Part shown: piece by piece, positions 47,303 through 56,073 of the stretch | Position numbering within the stretch: the stretch's first letter is position 1 | Layout of the letters: each line of letters begins with the position of its first letter | From: an uncultured Sulfitobacter sp. | GTDB taxonomy: Bacteria; Pseudomonadota; Alphaproteobacteria; Rhodobacterales; Rhodobacteraceae | Reading direction: 5' to 3' | Length of the DNA: 64,000 nucleotides | Assembly (NCBI GenBank): GCA_937928635.1 | Contig: CALFWM010000046.1 | Span: 19,122 to 83,121, forward strand | The notes under the pieces: generated by a model | The model's input: only the letters and a program-made list of their open reading frames with translations | The model's database searches: none | What the model was told of the DNA's origin: nothing | Made by a program: the position numbers and the translations under genes

Positions 47303-47643
47303 CCCGCGCTCCTTGCAACATGTTCCGCCTGTCGTGTGGTGCATGCGTTACCGACCCTGCGGAACAGGTGAAAAGGGGTCTGAGATCTGTTCAAAGACGT
47401 TTTACCGTGACGTTTCGTCTGCATGCGGCAGGGGGTCCGCCCTGTGGCGGTGGATAGGCCTGTCAGTGCGGCATTGCAACGCGCAATTTGCCCGGTGCGC
47501 GCCCAGGAGACGCAAAACAGTCGCGACATGGCCCCGCATGGGTCCAACGGTTGCCTCGTTTTGGTCTTTTTTCTCACCCACAAAGTGAATCAAGAAAATT
47601 TAAAACAACAAAAAACCAAAATGAAGACCGAGGGACGAGGACG
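47303..47643. other. Divergent spacer, no gene recognised
   Basis: 341 bases between the MATE gene and a membrane-protein gene. An AT-rich stretch at 47580-47625 is the likely promoter for the right-hand gene. No hairpin with T-run, tRNA or small ORF with good ribosome site was seen. Confidence 0.45.
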
Positions 47644-48144
47644 ATGATGACCACAGCAGAATTCACCAATGCCGAAGCCGCCGCCGCCCGTGCCGAACGG
47701 GTCTGGATCGTCAATGGCGGCCGCATTGTGCTGCGCGCCACACAACGGTTGCTGGGTGCCGCATTGGCGATTGCCGCTATTGGTTTGTGGCTCGCTCCCG
47801 GCGCAAGCTGGGAAAGCGATGTGATGTTGTTCAAACTGATCCTGTCGCTGATGGCCATTTTGGCCGGTCTGGGTTTGCTACACGCGAGCGCGCCCTCAAA
47901 GAAGCCGGTTGTACAGATTGACACGATCCGCCGCGAAGTGCGCGTGACGCGCCCTGCAAAAGATGGGTCCGCGACGGTTCTGGAGTGCTGTGCCTTTGCA
48001 GATCTTTCCCGTGCCGATCAGTTGGGCAATCACATCCGTCTGTGGGGGGCTGAGAACACGCTGCTGGCAGATGTGACGCTGACGGACCGCACCGCACTGA
48101 AAAGCCTGATTGCCGGTCTACAGGACACAGGCAAGCTGGCCTGA
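47644..48144 (+). CDS. Membrane protein of unknown function
   Basis: 166 residues, not recognised. Helical N terminus rich in Ala, then two hydrophobic helices at about 35-57 and 63-82, then a soluble C-terminal domain of about 85 residues (VVQIDTIRREVRVTRPAKDG) of beta character, on the cytoplasmic side by the positive-inside rule. Start is the first ATG of ATGATG after GAGGACG. Confidence 0.8.
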   Translation: MMTTAEFTNAEAAAARAERVWIVNGGRIVLRATQRLLGAALAIAAIGLWLAPGASWESDVMLFKLILSLMAILAGLGLLHASAPSKKPVVQIDTIRREVRVTRPAKDGSATVLECCAFADLSRADQLGNHIRLWGAENTLLADVTLTDRTALKSLIAGLQDTGKLA

Positions 48145-48183
48145 TCCTGTCGCCGGAAGATGCGGCACCAACACTTGCATGAT

Positions 48184-48294
48184 GCTTCAAGTTAAAGGCG
48201 GGACGCCATACCCTGAAACATCACACATCACGTAACGCGTTGAAATCATTTATTTCAGTCAGCGTTACGTGCCTCAGGTTTATCGAATGCTTCC
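48184..48294. repeat. Dispersed intergenic repeat, copy C
   Basis: TTCAAGTTAAAGGCGGGACGC matches the right arm of copy B with three changes, and GAAACATCACACATCACGTA matches copy A. It ends in a strong hairpin, ACGTAACGC..GCGTTACGT, containing TGAAAT..ATTTCA. It stands between convergent genes. Confidence 0.7.
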
Positions 48295-49497
48295 TTAATC
48301 AGCGCCTTGCCGCGTCGCGGTCAGGGTGATCTTGAGCGCGACATCAAAACCCAGCGTTGCTTCATCCGCAATATTCTGGCCGATGTTGAAATCGCGTCGG
48401 TTGAGCGTCAGATCACCGCGCATCTCGGCCTGATTGCCGCGCAGGCTCAGGGCAAAGGGCAGCGTGACCGGCATGGTAACATCCTTGATGCGCAGCGTGC
48501 CAATGGCGTCGTAGCCATCACTTACCTTAACAATGTCTGCCACAAAAATTGCCTGTGGAAAGCTGCTGGCGTCCAGAAAATCAGCGCCCAATGCCTGATC
48601 CGTGACCGAACCAAGGGTCAGCGAGGGGATTGAGATGATCGCGCGCACACTGCCCACCGTGCCCGTGGTTATTCCTGCGTCGAAAGTGATTTCAGCCGTC
48701 CAATCGGCAAATGCGCCGGCGACCACAGACCCGAATTGCGTCACGCTTAGCGTGAGTTCTCCCTGATCGACCTGCCAGTCAGACGACACCTCAGCCAGTG
48801 CAGGGGCGGCAGCGGGGGCGTGATCTTTACCACTGTTGAGCAGGAAAGCGAGGCCAAAGGCACATGCCCAAAGCACGACAGCGGCTGTGCGGGGCAGGGC
48901 GCTGTGAGGGGCCTGCGGGACATCTGGAATGGCCGCTGTGCCGGGCAACATACGGCGCAGGGTTGCGTCGCGGTCAATAAGGTGGTGTTTGAGCGCGCCA
49001 GCGATGTGCAGCAACACCGAAAGGATCAGCAGCTTTGTCGAGGCCCAGTGCACGGCACTTGCGGCATGTTCCAGACCAGTGCTTTTGGGCACCAGCGGCA
49101 GGCCCTGGCCAAAGGGCCACCAGATTGGTGCAAAACCGGCGGCAGCGGCATGCGATATCCAGCCCGACAGCGGCACAATGACCAGGGCCCCATAGAGCAG
49201 CCAGTGCACCATCTCTGCCGCAAAACTCTCCATCCGGCGTTCGGGGTGCAGCAGGGCCGGTTTAGGCTGACAGACGGCCCAGAGGATTCGCATCAACGCC
49301 ACAAAAAACGCCAGCACGCCCATGGTCTTGTGCAGGGAAAACAGCCAGGCTTTGCGGGTCAGCTCTGCGTCGGTTTCAAACGGAAGCTGGTTGGCGAACC
49401 ACCCCAGTGGAATCAGGGTCAGGATCAGCAAGGCCGTCAGCCAATGAAATGTCTTGCTGACAGCGCCGTAGCTGTGCGGCGTATTTTGTGTGGGCAT
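48295..49497 (-). CDS. Cytochrome b561-YceI fusion protein
   Basis: 400 residues. Residues 1-185 form a four-helix cytochrome b561 with haem histidines in KTFHWLTALL, SLHKTMGVLAF and LLHIAGALKHH. After a fifth hydrophobic stretch the last 180 residues are a periplasmic YceI domain (TADFLDASSFPQAIFVADIVKV-like DFLDASSFPQAIFVA, LTLNRRDFNIG), a beta-barrel binding isoprenoids such as ubiquinone. The fusion suggests haem and quinone-binding parts work as one electron carrier. ATG chosen starts MPTQNTPHSYG. Confidence 0.88.
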   Translation of the reverse strand: MPTQNTPHSYGAVSKTFHWLTALLILTLIPLGWFANQLPFETDAELTRKAWLFSLHKTMGVLAFFVALMRILWAVCQPKPALLHPERRMESFAAEMVHWLLYGALVIVPLSGWISHAAAAGFAPIWWPFGQGLPLVPKSTGLEHAASAVHWASTKLLILSVLLHIAGALKHHLIDRDATLRRMLPGTAAIPDVPQAPHSALPRTAAVVLWACAFGLAFLLNSGKDHAPAAAPALAEVSSDWQVDQGELTLSVTQFGSVVAGAFADWTAEITFDAGITTGTVGSVRAIISIPSLTLGSVTDQALGADFLDASSFPQAIFVADIVKVSDGYDAIGTLRIKDVTMPVTLPFALSLRGNQAEMRGDLTLNRRDFNIGQNIADEATLGFDVALKITLTATRQGAD

Positions 49498-49638
49498 GGA
49501 ATCATCCTGTGGTTCTGGCCTAAGACCTAGGGAATTTGACCAAAAAGAACAATGTGACAGGGCGCACAGGCCGCGTGCAGGCTTGTTTGCGCCCCCTGCG
49601 CGGGATACATCTTTGTTAATGGTTACCAAGGACTTCTC

Positions 49639-50571
49639 ATGAGCATTGCATTTGTATTTCCCGGACAGGGGGCCCAGACCATCGGCATGGGGCGCGAACT
49701 GGCGCAGGCCTATCCCGCCGCCAAAGCGGTTTTTGATGAGGTCGATGCGGCCCTTGGGCAAGACCTCTCTGCGCTGATCTGGGAGGGTGACATTGAAACG
49801 CTGACCCTGACGGAAAATGCGCAACCTGCCCTGATGGCAACCTCCATGGCGGCGTTTCGGGCGCTGGAGGCCGAAGGGATCGGGCTGGAACAGGCCGCGT
49901 TTGTTGCCGGGCATTCCCTGGGCGAATATTCAGCACTCTGTGCCGCCGGATCGCTGAGCGTTGCGGATGCGGCGCGTCTGTTGCGTATCCGTGGCAAGGC
50001 AATGCAATCAGCCGTACCTGTGGGTGAAGGGGCGATGGCCGCGCTGTTGGGGCTGAGCTATGAACAGGCGGCGGAGGTGGCGCGGAAAGCCGCTGAGGGT
50101 GAGGTTTGTCAGATCGCCAATGAAAACGACCCGGCGCAGAACGTGGTATCGGGCAGCAAGGCTGCGGTGGAGCGCGCGGTTGTGTTGGCCAAAGAGGCCG
50201 GAGCCAAGCGTGCGCTGCTTTTGCCGGTGTCTGCACCGTTTCATTGCGCCTTGATGGCACCCGCCGCGACCGAAATGGCCGCCGCTTTGGCCGATGTGCA
50301 GATCGCGGACCCGAAGGTGCCCGTTGTGGCCAATGTACTGGCGCAAAGCGTCAGTGCGGGCGATGTGATGCGCAGTGTCTTGGTGGATCAGGTGACCGGC
50401 CGCGTGCGCTGGCGCAGTTCAGTCGAGTGGATGGTGGCGCAAGGCGTATCCGAATTTTGGGAAATTGGTGCGGGCAAGGCGCTTTCTGGCATGATCCGGC
50501 GCATTCACCGCGAGGCGGAGACACGTAGCATCGGCACGCCGGCGGACGTTGTGGCCGCCAAAGAAGCCTGA
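49639..50571 (+). CDS. fabD: Malonyl-CoA:ACP transacylase
   Basis: 310 residues. FPGQGAQTIGMG N terminus; catalytic serine in VAGHSLGEYSALCAAG (about residue 92), histidine in VSAPFHCALM (about 200). It loads malonyl groups onto the acyl carrier protein. First of the fab cluster; GTG/TTG alternatives not needed. Confidence 0.97.
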   Translation: MSIAFVFPGQGAQTIGMGRELAQAYPAAKAVFDEVDAALGQDLSALIWEGDIETLTLTENAQPALMATSMAAFRALEAEGIGLEQAAFVAGHSLGEYSALCAAGSLSVADAARLLRIRGKAMQSAVPVGEGAMAALLGLSYEQAAEVARKAAEGEVCQIANENDPAQNVVSGSKAAVERAVVLAKEAGAKRALLLPVSAPFHCALMAPAATEMAAALADVQIADPKVPVVANVLAQSVSAGDVMRSVLVDQVTGRVRWRSSVEWMVAQGVSEFWEIGAGKALSGMIRRIHREAETRSIGTPADVVAAKEA

Positions 50572-50603
50572 ACGGTCAAAAAGGCGTATAGAAAGCACCT
50601 AAG

Positions 50604-51008
50604 ATGAATTTCGCAGAGGCAATGACACAACAACCGGCCTGGGTTGGCTGGTGGCTGAATTGGTTGCTGATTGGTGCCTTCCTGTTGCCCCTTGTTCTGC
50701 TGATCTGGCGACCAAGCCGGATGGCGGGGTTTTTATCGCTGCTGGCCAGCGTGATTGCCGGTGCGTTGATCAACCTGATGTTTCAGTACATGGGCCACGT
50801 CAAGCTGCTGGGCCTGCCGCATATCTTATTGTGGGTGCCATTACTGTTTTACCTCAATGCACAACAAAAACGTCTGGATATGCCGTACTGGCCCCGTCGG
50901 ATTATCTATGTGGTTATGGCCACACTGTTGATTTCGCTGGCTTTTGATACCATCGCGACGATGCAATACCTGTTGGGCGACCGCACCCCGATGCTGTTGA
51001 CCTCATGA
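50604..51008 (+). CDS. Membrane protein of unknown function between fabD and fabG
   Basis: 134 residues with four hydrophobic helices (about 15-38, 43-62, 70-86, 100-120). No known family recognised. Its position inside the fatty acid synthesis cluster is suggestive, but nothing in the sequence shows a lipid role. Ends 18 bases before the next start. Confidence 0.8.
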   Translation: MNFAEAMTQQPAWVGWWLNWLLIGAFLLPLVLLIWRPSRMAGFLSLLASVIAGALINLMFQYMGHVKLLGLPHILLWVPLLFYLNAQQKRLDMPYWPRRIIYVVMATLLISLAFDTIATMQYLLGDRTPMLLTS

Positions 51009-51025
51009 GGCTGCAATAGGCCTTG

Positions 51026-51586
51026 ATGGGGGTCGCATTGGGGCTGCTGGGGGCCTGTGCGATTGCGGAGAATGCGGTGGATCGCGCGACCTTTGAGGTG
51101 CGCGGGACAACGGTGTTGATGGGCGGAGAGATCACCACGCGCACGCCGGCAACACTGCGCGCCCTGCTGGTGCGGAACCCGCAGATTACCACAGTGGTGC
51201 AAACGGTGATGCCCGGATCGCTGGATGATGAGGCGGTGATCGAAATGGGCTATTTGCTGCGCGCAAATGGGATCAACACGCATCTGACCGCGCAAAGTGA
51301 GATCTACTCAGGTGCGGTGGATTTGTTTTTGGCCGGGGCGCAGCGCAGCATGGAACAAGGCGCGGTGATTGGCGTGCATTCCTGGGCCGATGGTTTTGGC
51401 GAGGGCACAAGCTACCCCCCGGACGCACCAGAGCACCGCAGCACCGTGCGCTACACGCAGGATATGTTGGGATCCGCCGATTTTTATTGGTTTACCTTGC
51501 AGGCGGCCCCCTCAGACGGGATACACGAGATGACCTTGGATGAGATTGCCCGTTTTGGCATACTGACACAGCCGATCCAGAAGTAA
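51026..51586 (+). CDS. COG3904-like exported protein, ClpP/crotonase-type fold, putative lipoprotein
   Basis: 186 residues. LGLLGAC gives a lipobox near residues 5-11. The rest resembles periplasmic COG3904 proteins: VRGTTVLMGGEI, YLLRANGINTHLTAQSEIYSGAVDLFLAGAQRSMEQGAVIGVHSW. In COG3904 the catalytic serine stands in a CASAC motif; here YSGAV occupies it, so peptidase activity is doubtful. Weak ribosome site. Confidence 0.65.
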   Translation: MGVALGLLGACAIAENAVDRATFEVRGTTVLMGGEITTRTPATLRALLVRNPQITTVVQTVMPGSLDDEAVIEMGYLLRANGINTHLTAQSEIYSGAVDLFLAGAQRSMEQGAVIGVHSWADGFGEGTSYPPDAPEHRSTVRYTQDMLGSADFYWFTLQAAPSDGIHEMTLDEIARFGILTQPIQK

Positions 51587-51618
51587 GAGATCGGGATTGA
51601 TGGAGCAAAGGAAGATAT

Positions 51619-52356
51619 ATGTTTGATCTGACAGGGAAAAACGCGCTTGTCACAGGGGCCTCCGGGGGCATCGGGGCCGACATTGCGCGCGCGCTGCACG
51701 CCCAGGGCGCAAGTGTTGGCCTGTCAGGCACACGCACAGAGCCGCTGGAGGCGCTTCAAAGCGAACTGGGGAAACGTGCGCATGTGCTGCCCTGCAATCT
51801 GAGCGACATGGAGGCGGTTGACGCGCTGCCCAAGCAGGCCGCGGAGGCGCTCGGGTCGGTGGACATTCTGGTCAACAATGCCGGTATCACGCGCGATAAC
51901 CTGTTTATGCGGATGTCCGATGAGGAATGGCAATCGGTGCTGAATGTCAATCTGACGGCCACATTCAAACTGTGCAAGGGTTTGATGCGCGGCATGATGA
52001 AGGCGCGCTGGGGCCGGATTGTGAACATTTCGTCAATCGTGGGGGCCACGGGAAACCCCGGTCAGGCAAATTATGCAGCCTCCAAAGCGGGGATGATCGG
52101 CATGTCCAAATCGCTGGCCTATGAGGTTGCAAGCCGGGGCATCACTGTGAATGCGGTGGCCCCCGGATTTATCGAGACCGCCATGACGGACAAGCTGACG
52201 GACGACCAAAAGTCTGGAATCATGGGACAAATTCCTGCCGGACGTATGGGCACACCCGGTGAGATTGCCGGTGCGGTGGTCTATCTTTCCAGTGCAGAGG
52301 CGGCCTATTTGACGGGCGCAACCTTGCATGTGAATGGCGGTATGGCCATGTTGTAG
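51619..52356 (+). CDS. fabG: 3-oxoacyl-ACP reductase FabG
   Basis: 245 residues, SDR fold. TGASGGIGADIA at residues 12-23, NNAGIT, ISSIVGATGNPGQANYAASKAG with catalytic Ser/Tyr/Lys, and the C-terminal YLTGATLHVNGGMAM of FabG. Reduces beta-ketoacyl-ACP with NADPH. The last gene with clear Rhodobacteraceae codon use. Confidence 0.97.
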   Translation: MFDLTGKNALVTGASGGIGADIARALHAQGASVGLSGTRTEPLEALQSELGKRAHVLPCNLSDMEAVDALPKQAAEALGSVDILVNNAGITRDNLFMRMSDEEWQSVLNVNLTATFKLCKGLMRGMMKARWGRIVNISSIVGATGNPGQANYAASKAGMIGMSKSLAYEVASRGITVNAVAPGFIETAMTDKLTDDQKSGIMGQIPAGRMGTPGEIAGAVVYLSSAEAAYLTGATLHVNGGMAML

Positions 52357-52528
52357 CCCATCGTGCAATAGGATTTGCGCTTTTGAAGACTTGTGCTAAA
52401 GGGGGCGCAGATTCTAACCACCCGGGTGCTGGAAAGCGCCCTGACCCTTGTGCAAGCAAGGGGAACACCCGCCCCATCAAAGGGGCACAATAGGGGCTAC
52501 ACGTGCCCCAAAGACATGAGGATTTACT

Positions 52529-52765
52529 ATGAGCGACGTCGCAGACCGCGTAAAAAAGATTGTTGTTGAGCATCTTGGTGTAGAAACCGACAAAGTGACT
52601 GAAGAAGCTGCGTTCATTGATGATCTGGGCGCCGACAGCCTTGATATTGTTGAACTTGTGATGGCTTTTGAAGAAGAATTCAGTGTTGAAATACCTGATG
52701 ATGCGGCGGAAAAAATTGGTACCGTAAAGGATGCGATTGATTTCATCGACAAAAGCAACGGCTAA
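52529..52765 (+). CDS. acpP: Acyl carrier protein (hybrid composition)
   Basis: 78 residues; phosphopantetheine serine in [13 protein letters not shown] (about residue 37). The first 20 codons and ribosome-site leader look like the Rhodobacteraceae gene, while the rest ([38 protein letters not shown]) resembles sphingomonads: Rhodobacteraceae usually have SLDTVELV and AAETIQTFGDA. The shift in base use also begins here. Either an assembly join or a recombination in the conserved 5' part of the gene. Confidence 0.93.
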   Translation: MSDVADRVKKIVVEHLGVETDKVTEEAAFIDDLGADSLDIVELVMAFEEEFSVEIPDDAAEKIGTVKDAIDFIDKSNG

Positions 52766-52831
52766 TTGATTTTGGGGTTCGGCCTGATCATCGGGTCGTA
52801 CCTTGGGGCCAATGTCCGCTAATCGAATACA

Positions 52832-52877
52832 GGCGGCTCACCGGCCCGGGAACTCCCGAAAACCGGTGGCCGCTTTT
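52832..52877 (+). terminator. Nested hairpin with short T-run between acpP and fabF
   Basis: GCGGCTCACCGG pairs with CCGGTGGCCGC around an inner CGGG-aact-CCCG stem, followed by TTTT. It lies 67 bases after the acpP stop. Partial termination here would let acpP be made in excess of fabF, as is common. Confidence 0.65.
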
Positions 52878-52916
52878 GAATTTTGGGCTTAACAAAGTCC
52901 AGTTAAGGAGCATGAT

Positions 52917-54170
52917 ATGCGTCGTGTGGTAGTCACGGGACTTGGTTTGGTTACGCCGTTAGGCGGAGATGTGGAGACGAGTTGGAGCAATATCCTCGCG
53001 TCGAAGTCAGGCGCCGGACCGATAACGCGTTTTGATGCTTCTGATCAGAAATGTACGATTGCTTGTGAGGTAAAACCGGCGGATCACGAATATGGTTTTG
53101 ATTCAAGCAAGCGGGTCGACCACAAGGTTCAGCGACAAGTTGACCCGTTCATTGTCTATGGCATAGATGCGGCGGGACAGGCGTTGGAAGATGCCGGTCT
53201 CACCGAAATGTCGGATGAGGACAAGATGCGTACCGGTTGTTCCATTGGTTCCGGAATTGGCGGTTTGCCAGGAATTGAAAGCGAATCGCTGGTACTTGCC
53301 AATCGGGGCCCGGGCCGGGTTAGCCCGCATTTTGTTCATGGCCGCCTAATCAATCTAATTTCCGGACAGGTGTCGATTAAATATGGTTTGATGGGACCAA
53401 ATCATGCGGTCGTTACGGCCTGTTCGACCGGAGCGCATAGCATCGGAGATGCGGCGCGGATGATCGCTCTAGACGACGCTGATGTAATGCTTGCCGGCGG
53501 TTCGGAAGCGACCATTTGTCCAATCGGTATCGCAGGGTTTGCACAGGCAAAGGCCTTGTCGACCCGTAACGATGATCCCCAGGGAGCCTCTCGGCCTTAT
53601 GACAAAAACCGTGATGGTTTCGTAATGGGTGAGGGCGCCGGGGTCGTGTGCCTTGAGGAATATGAGCGCGCTAAAGCACGCGGAGCCAATATCTATGGAG
53701 AAGTTGTCGGCTATGGCCTGTCGGGTGATGCGCACCATGTAACAGCACCGCATCCGGATGGTGTTGGCGCTTATCGCTCCATGGAAATGGCTTTGAAGAG
53801 ATCTGGGCTATCCACGGCCGATATCGACTATGTAAATGCCCACGGCACATCAACGATGGCCGATGTCCTGGAACTAGCGGCAGTACGCCGCCTGTTTGGT
53901 GATGACATAGCAACCATGTCTATGAGTTCAACCAAATCTGCGATTGGACATTTACTTGGGGGGGCAGGCGCGGTCGAAGCAATTTTCAGCATATTGGCGA
54001 TCCGTGACCAAATTGTTCCTCCGACGCTTAATCTTGATGAACCGGAAGATAGCTGTGAAGGTGTTGATTTGGTCCCGCATGTGGCAAAAAAACGCGAAGT
54101 CAAAGCGGTGCTAAGCAACAGCTTTGGTTTTGGCGGCACAAATGCCAGCGTGATCGTGAAAGCCCTATAG
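52917..54170 (+). CDS. fabF: 3-oxoacyl-ACP synthase II FabF
   Basis: 417 residues, condensing enzyme of fatty acid elongation. Cysteine in VVTACSTGAHS (about 165), histidines in VNAHGTSTM (about 305) and SAIGHLLGGAGAV (about 342). N terminus RRVVVTGLGLVTPLGGDVETSW. Ribosome site AAGGAG. Protein flavour and AT-richer codons are sphingomonad-like, unlike the genes to its left. Confidence 0.95.
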   Translation: MRRVVVTGLGLVTPLGGDVETSWSNILASKSGAGPITRFDASDQKCTIACEVKPADHEYGFDSSKRVDHKVQRQVDPFIVYGIDAAGQALEDAGLTEMSDEDKMRTGCSIGSGIGGLPGIESESLVLANRGPGRVSPHFVHGRLINLISGQVSIKYGLMGPNHAVVTACSTGAHSIGDAARMIALDDADVMLAGGSEATICPIGIAGFAQAKALSTRNDDPQGASRPYDKNRDGFVMGEGAGVVCLEEYERAKARGANIYGEVVGYGLSGDAHHVTAPHPDGVGAYRSMEMALKRSGLSTADIDYVNAHGTSTMADVLELAAVRRLFGDDIATMSMSSTKSAIGHLLGGAGAVEAIFSILAIRDQIVPPTLNLDEPEDSCEGVDLVPHVAKKREVKAVLSNSFGFGGTNASVIVKAL

Positions 54171-54176
54171 AAGCTT

Positions 54177-55148
54177 ATGCGACGTTTTGGCTGCCTTGTC
54201 TTCGTCGTAGCGGCAATCATTGCTATGCTGGTTGCTGGCAATTTTCTGTATGGCTGGAACGCGGATGGTCCTTTGGAAAACGAACGCACCGTTATCGTTA
54301 AGTCCGGTTCCAGTCTGGGGATGGCTGCCAAGGCGCTTGAGAGTGAAGGCGTTATCAAGTCTGCGGAAGCCTTCCTTACCCGTGCGAAGATTTTTGGCGG
54401 CTCGGAACCTATCAAAGCAGGTGAGTTTACGATCCCCAAGGGCGCGAGCAACGCTGCTATACTAGATATTTTGCAGGGCGGACTATCTGTCCAACGTCTG
54501 ATTACAATTCCTGAAGGTACGCCATCGATCATTGTCCATGAGAAAATTATGGCAGAGAAACTGCTCAAAGGGGATATCCCTGTGCCCGCGGAAGGATCCG
54601 TGCTTCCCGATAGCTATAGTTTTGAGCGGGGAGAGCAACGCTCTGCGGTTCTGTTGCGTATGCAGGAAGCGATGAAAAAGACGATCGCGGAACTTTGGCC
54701 AAAGAGAACGAAAGCAAGTGTTGTTAAAACACCGCAAGAAGCTGTCACGTTGGCGTCAATCGTCGAAAAGGAAACCGCGTTGGCAAAGGAACGGCGGACG
54801 GTCGCCGCCGTTTACAGCAACCGTGTGAACAAAGGCATGATGCTGCAAGCTGATCCAACGATCATCTATCCCATTACCAAAGGCAAGCCACTCGGGCGCC
54901 GCATTCGGCAATCTGAGATTGCAGCGGTAAATGATTATAATACCTATTCGATGGTTGGCCTGCCCAAAGGGCCAATTGCCAATCCAGGTCGTGCTTCGAT
55001 TGAAGCAGTATTGAACCCGGCAAAAAGTGATTTCATCTATTTTGTAGCTGACGGGGAAGGCGGCCATGTCTTTGCCAAAACGCTGCCAGAACATAATGCG
55101 AATGTCGAAAAATGGTTTGCAATCAGACGCCAGCGCGGAGAGATGTAA
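54177..55148 (+). CDS. mltG: Endolytic murein transglycosylase MltG
   Basis: 323 residues with one N-terminal membrane helix (residues 5-25). YceG-like domain: VTLASIVEKETALAKER carries the catalytic glutamate (about 195), then VYSNRVNKGMMLQADPTIIY and LPKGPIANPGRASIEAVLNP. Cuts nascent glycan strands at the inner membrane. Starts 6 bases after fabF. Confidence 0.95.
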   Translation: MRRFGCLVFVVAAIIAMLVAGNFLYGWNADGPLENERTVIVKSGSSLGMAAKALESEGVIKSAEAFLTRAKIFGGSEPIKAGEFTIPKGASNAAILDILQGGLSVQRLITIPEGTPSIIVHEKIMAEKLLKGDIPVPAEGSVLPDSYSFERGEQRSAVLLRMQEAMKKTIAELWPKRTKASVVKTPQEAVTLASIVEKETALAKERRTVAAVYSNRVNKGMMLQADPTIIYPITKGKPLGRRIRQSEIAAVNDYNTYSMVGLPKGPIANPGRASIEAVLNPAKSDFIYFVADGEGGHVFAKTLPEHNANVEKWFAIRRQRGEM

Positions 55149-55176
55149 GCGCGCGCGAGTTGCAAATTTGAGAGAT

Positions 55177-56007
55177 TCACGAATGGATCATTCTTATCCT
55201 TGCACATGGTCGACCTGCTTGCTCGACAATCATGGATATTGTTTTTCTGTTAACCTGATCCCGAGTCTGGATAATGTCGAAAGGATGACCCAGTTCGACA
55301 TAATGGTCGAAATGCATGATTCCGCCTAAAATCACATGATTCCCGCCCCCAAGCAAAAGGTTGACAAACTGCCGCGCAACGTCGGCTAAATGGGTTGCGT
55401 TCACGTGGTCGCCAGAGCCGCTTTGATAGGGATGAGCCGGTGGAAATCCGTTTTCCCGCGTAATATATGCCTGTGCGGAGAGAGTGCCACCATTGTTAAG
55501 AGGCGAGAGAAAGCTCTCTTTTTGCTCAGAAACCCCGACCGCTCGGGCGTCCGCATATTCAAAATTGATCGGGGCTTGCGCAGGCACCACATTGTTTTTG
55601 GCTTTCTTTCGCCAAGACTCAAAATCTCTATTCTCAAAAACGACGCCCGTACCGCTGATTGTATAAACAAGTGCTTCATTTGCATCAAAAAACCTCAGCT
55701 GGAACCGGGGTGAACCCTTGCTTCCCAGCGCCTCTCCGATGCCGCGGACAGCGTGTTCCACGCCGGGTTCTCCGCAGGACCATTCCGTTTGTGTCAGTGC
55801 GGACCACTTTTTCGGGTCCCATGTCCCCCTGGCCGCGGCAGTTTCAACGGATGCCCAGAAGTTGATGGTTTGTACAACGATCGGGTCAAATGGCGTTAGC
55901 GCGAGCCACGGCCATTGATCCTGGTCGTCAGAGCATTTGAAGGTGACAGTCCCATCATCCGAAACAACGTGCGAATGGGTATATTGTTTTTCGGGGGCTT
56001 GTCGCAT
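55177..56007 (-). CDS. Conserved protein of unknown function
   Basis: 276 residues from ATG 56007; a longer frame to 56073 is possible. I do not recognise the family. The middle has AHPYQSGSGDHVNATHLADVARQFVNLL and the end GGIMHFDHYVELGHPF, which resemble the two beta-helix halves of hotdog-fold dehydratases or AfsA-like proteins; that remains a guess. No signal peptide. Convergent with mltG, 28 bases apart. Confidence 0.7.
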   Translation of the reverse strand: MRQAPEKQYTHSHVVSDDGTVTFKCSDDQDQWPWLALTPFDPIVVQTINFWASVETAAARGTWDPKKWSALTQTEWSCGEPGVEHAVRGIGEALGSKGSPRFQLRFFDANEALVYTISGTGVVFENRDFESWRKKAKNNVVPAQAPINFEYADARAVGVSEQKESFLSPLNNGGTLSAQAYITRENGFPPAHPYQSGSGDHVNATHLADVARQFVNLLLGGGNHVILGGIMHFDHYVELGHPFDIIQTRDQVNRKTISMIVEQAGRPCARIRMIHS

Positions 56008-56073
56008 GGAACGAGGATTGCAGAAATGTGCTGTTCTTACAACTAGGCCACGAATGGCAAGAGAAGCGCGCAA

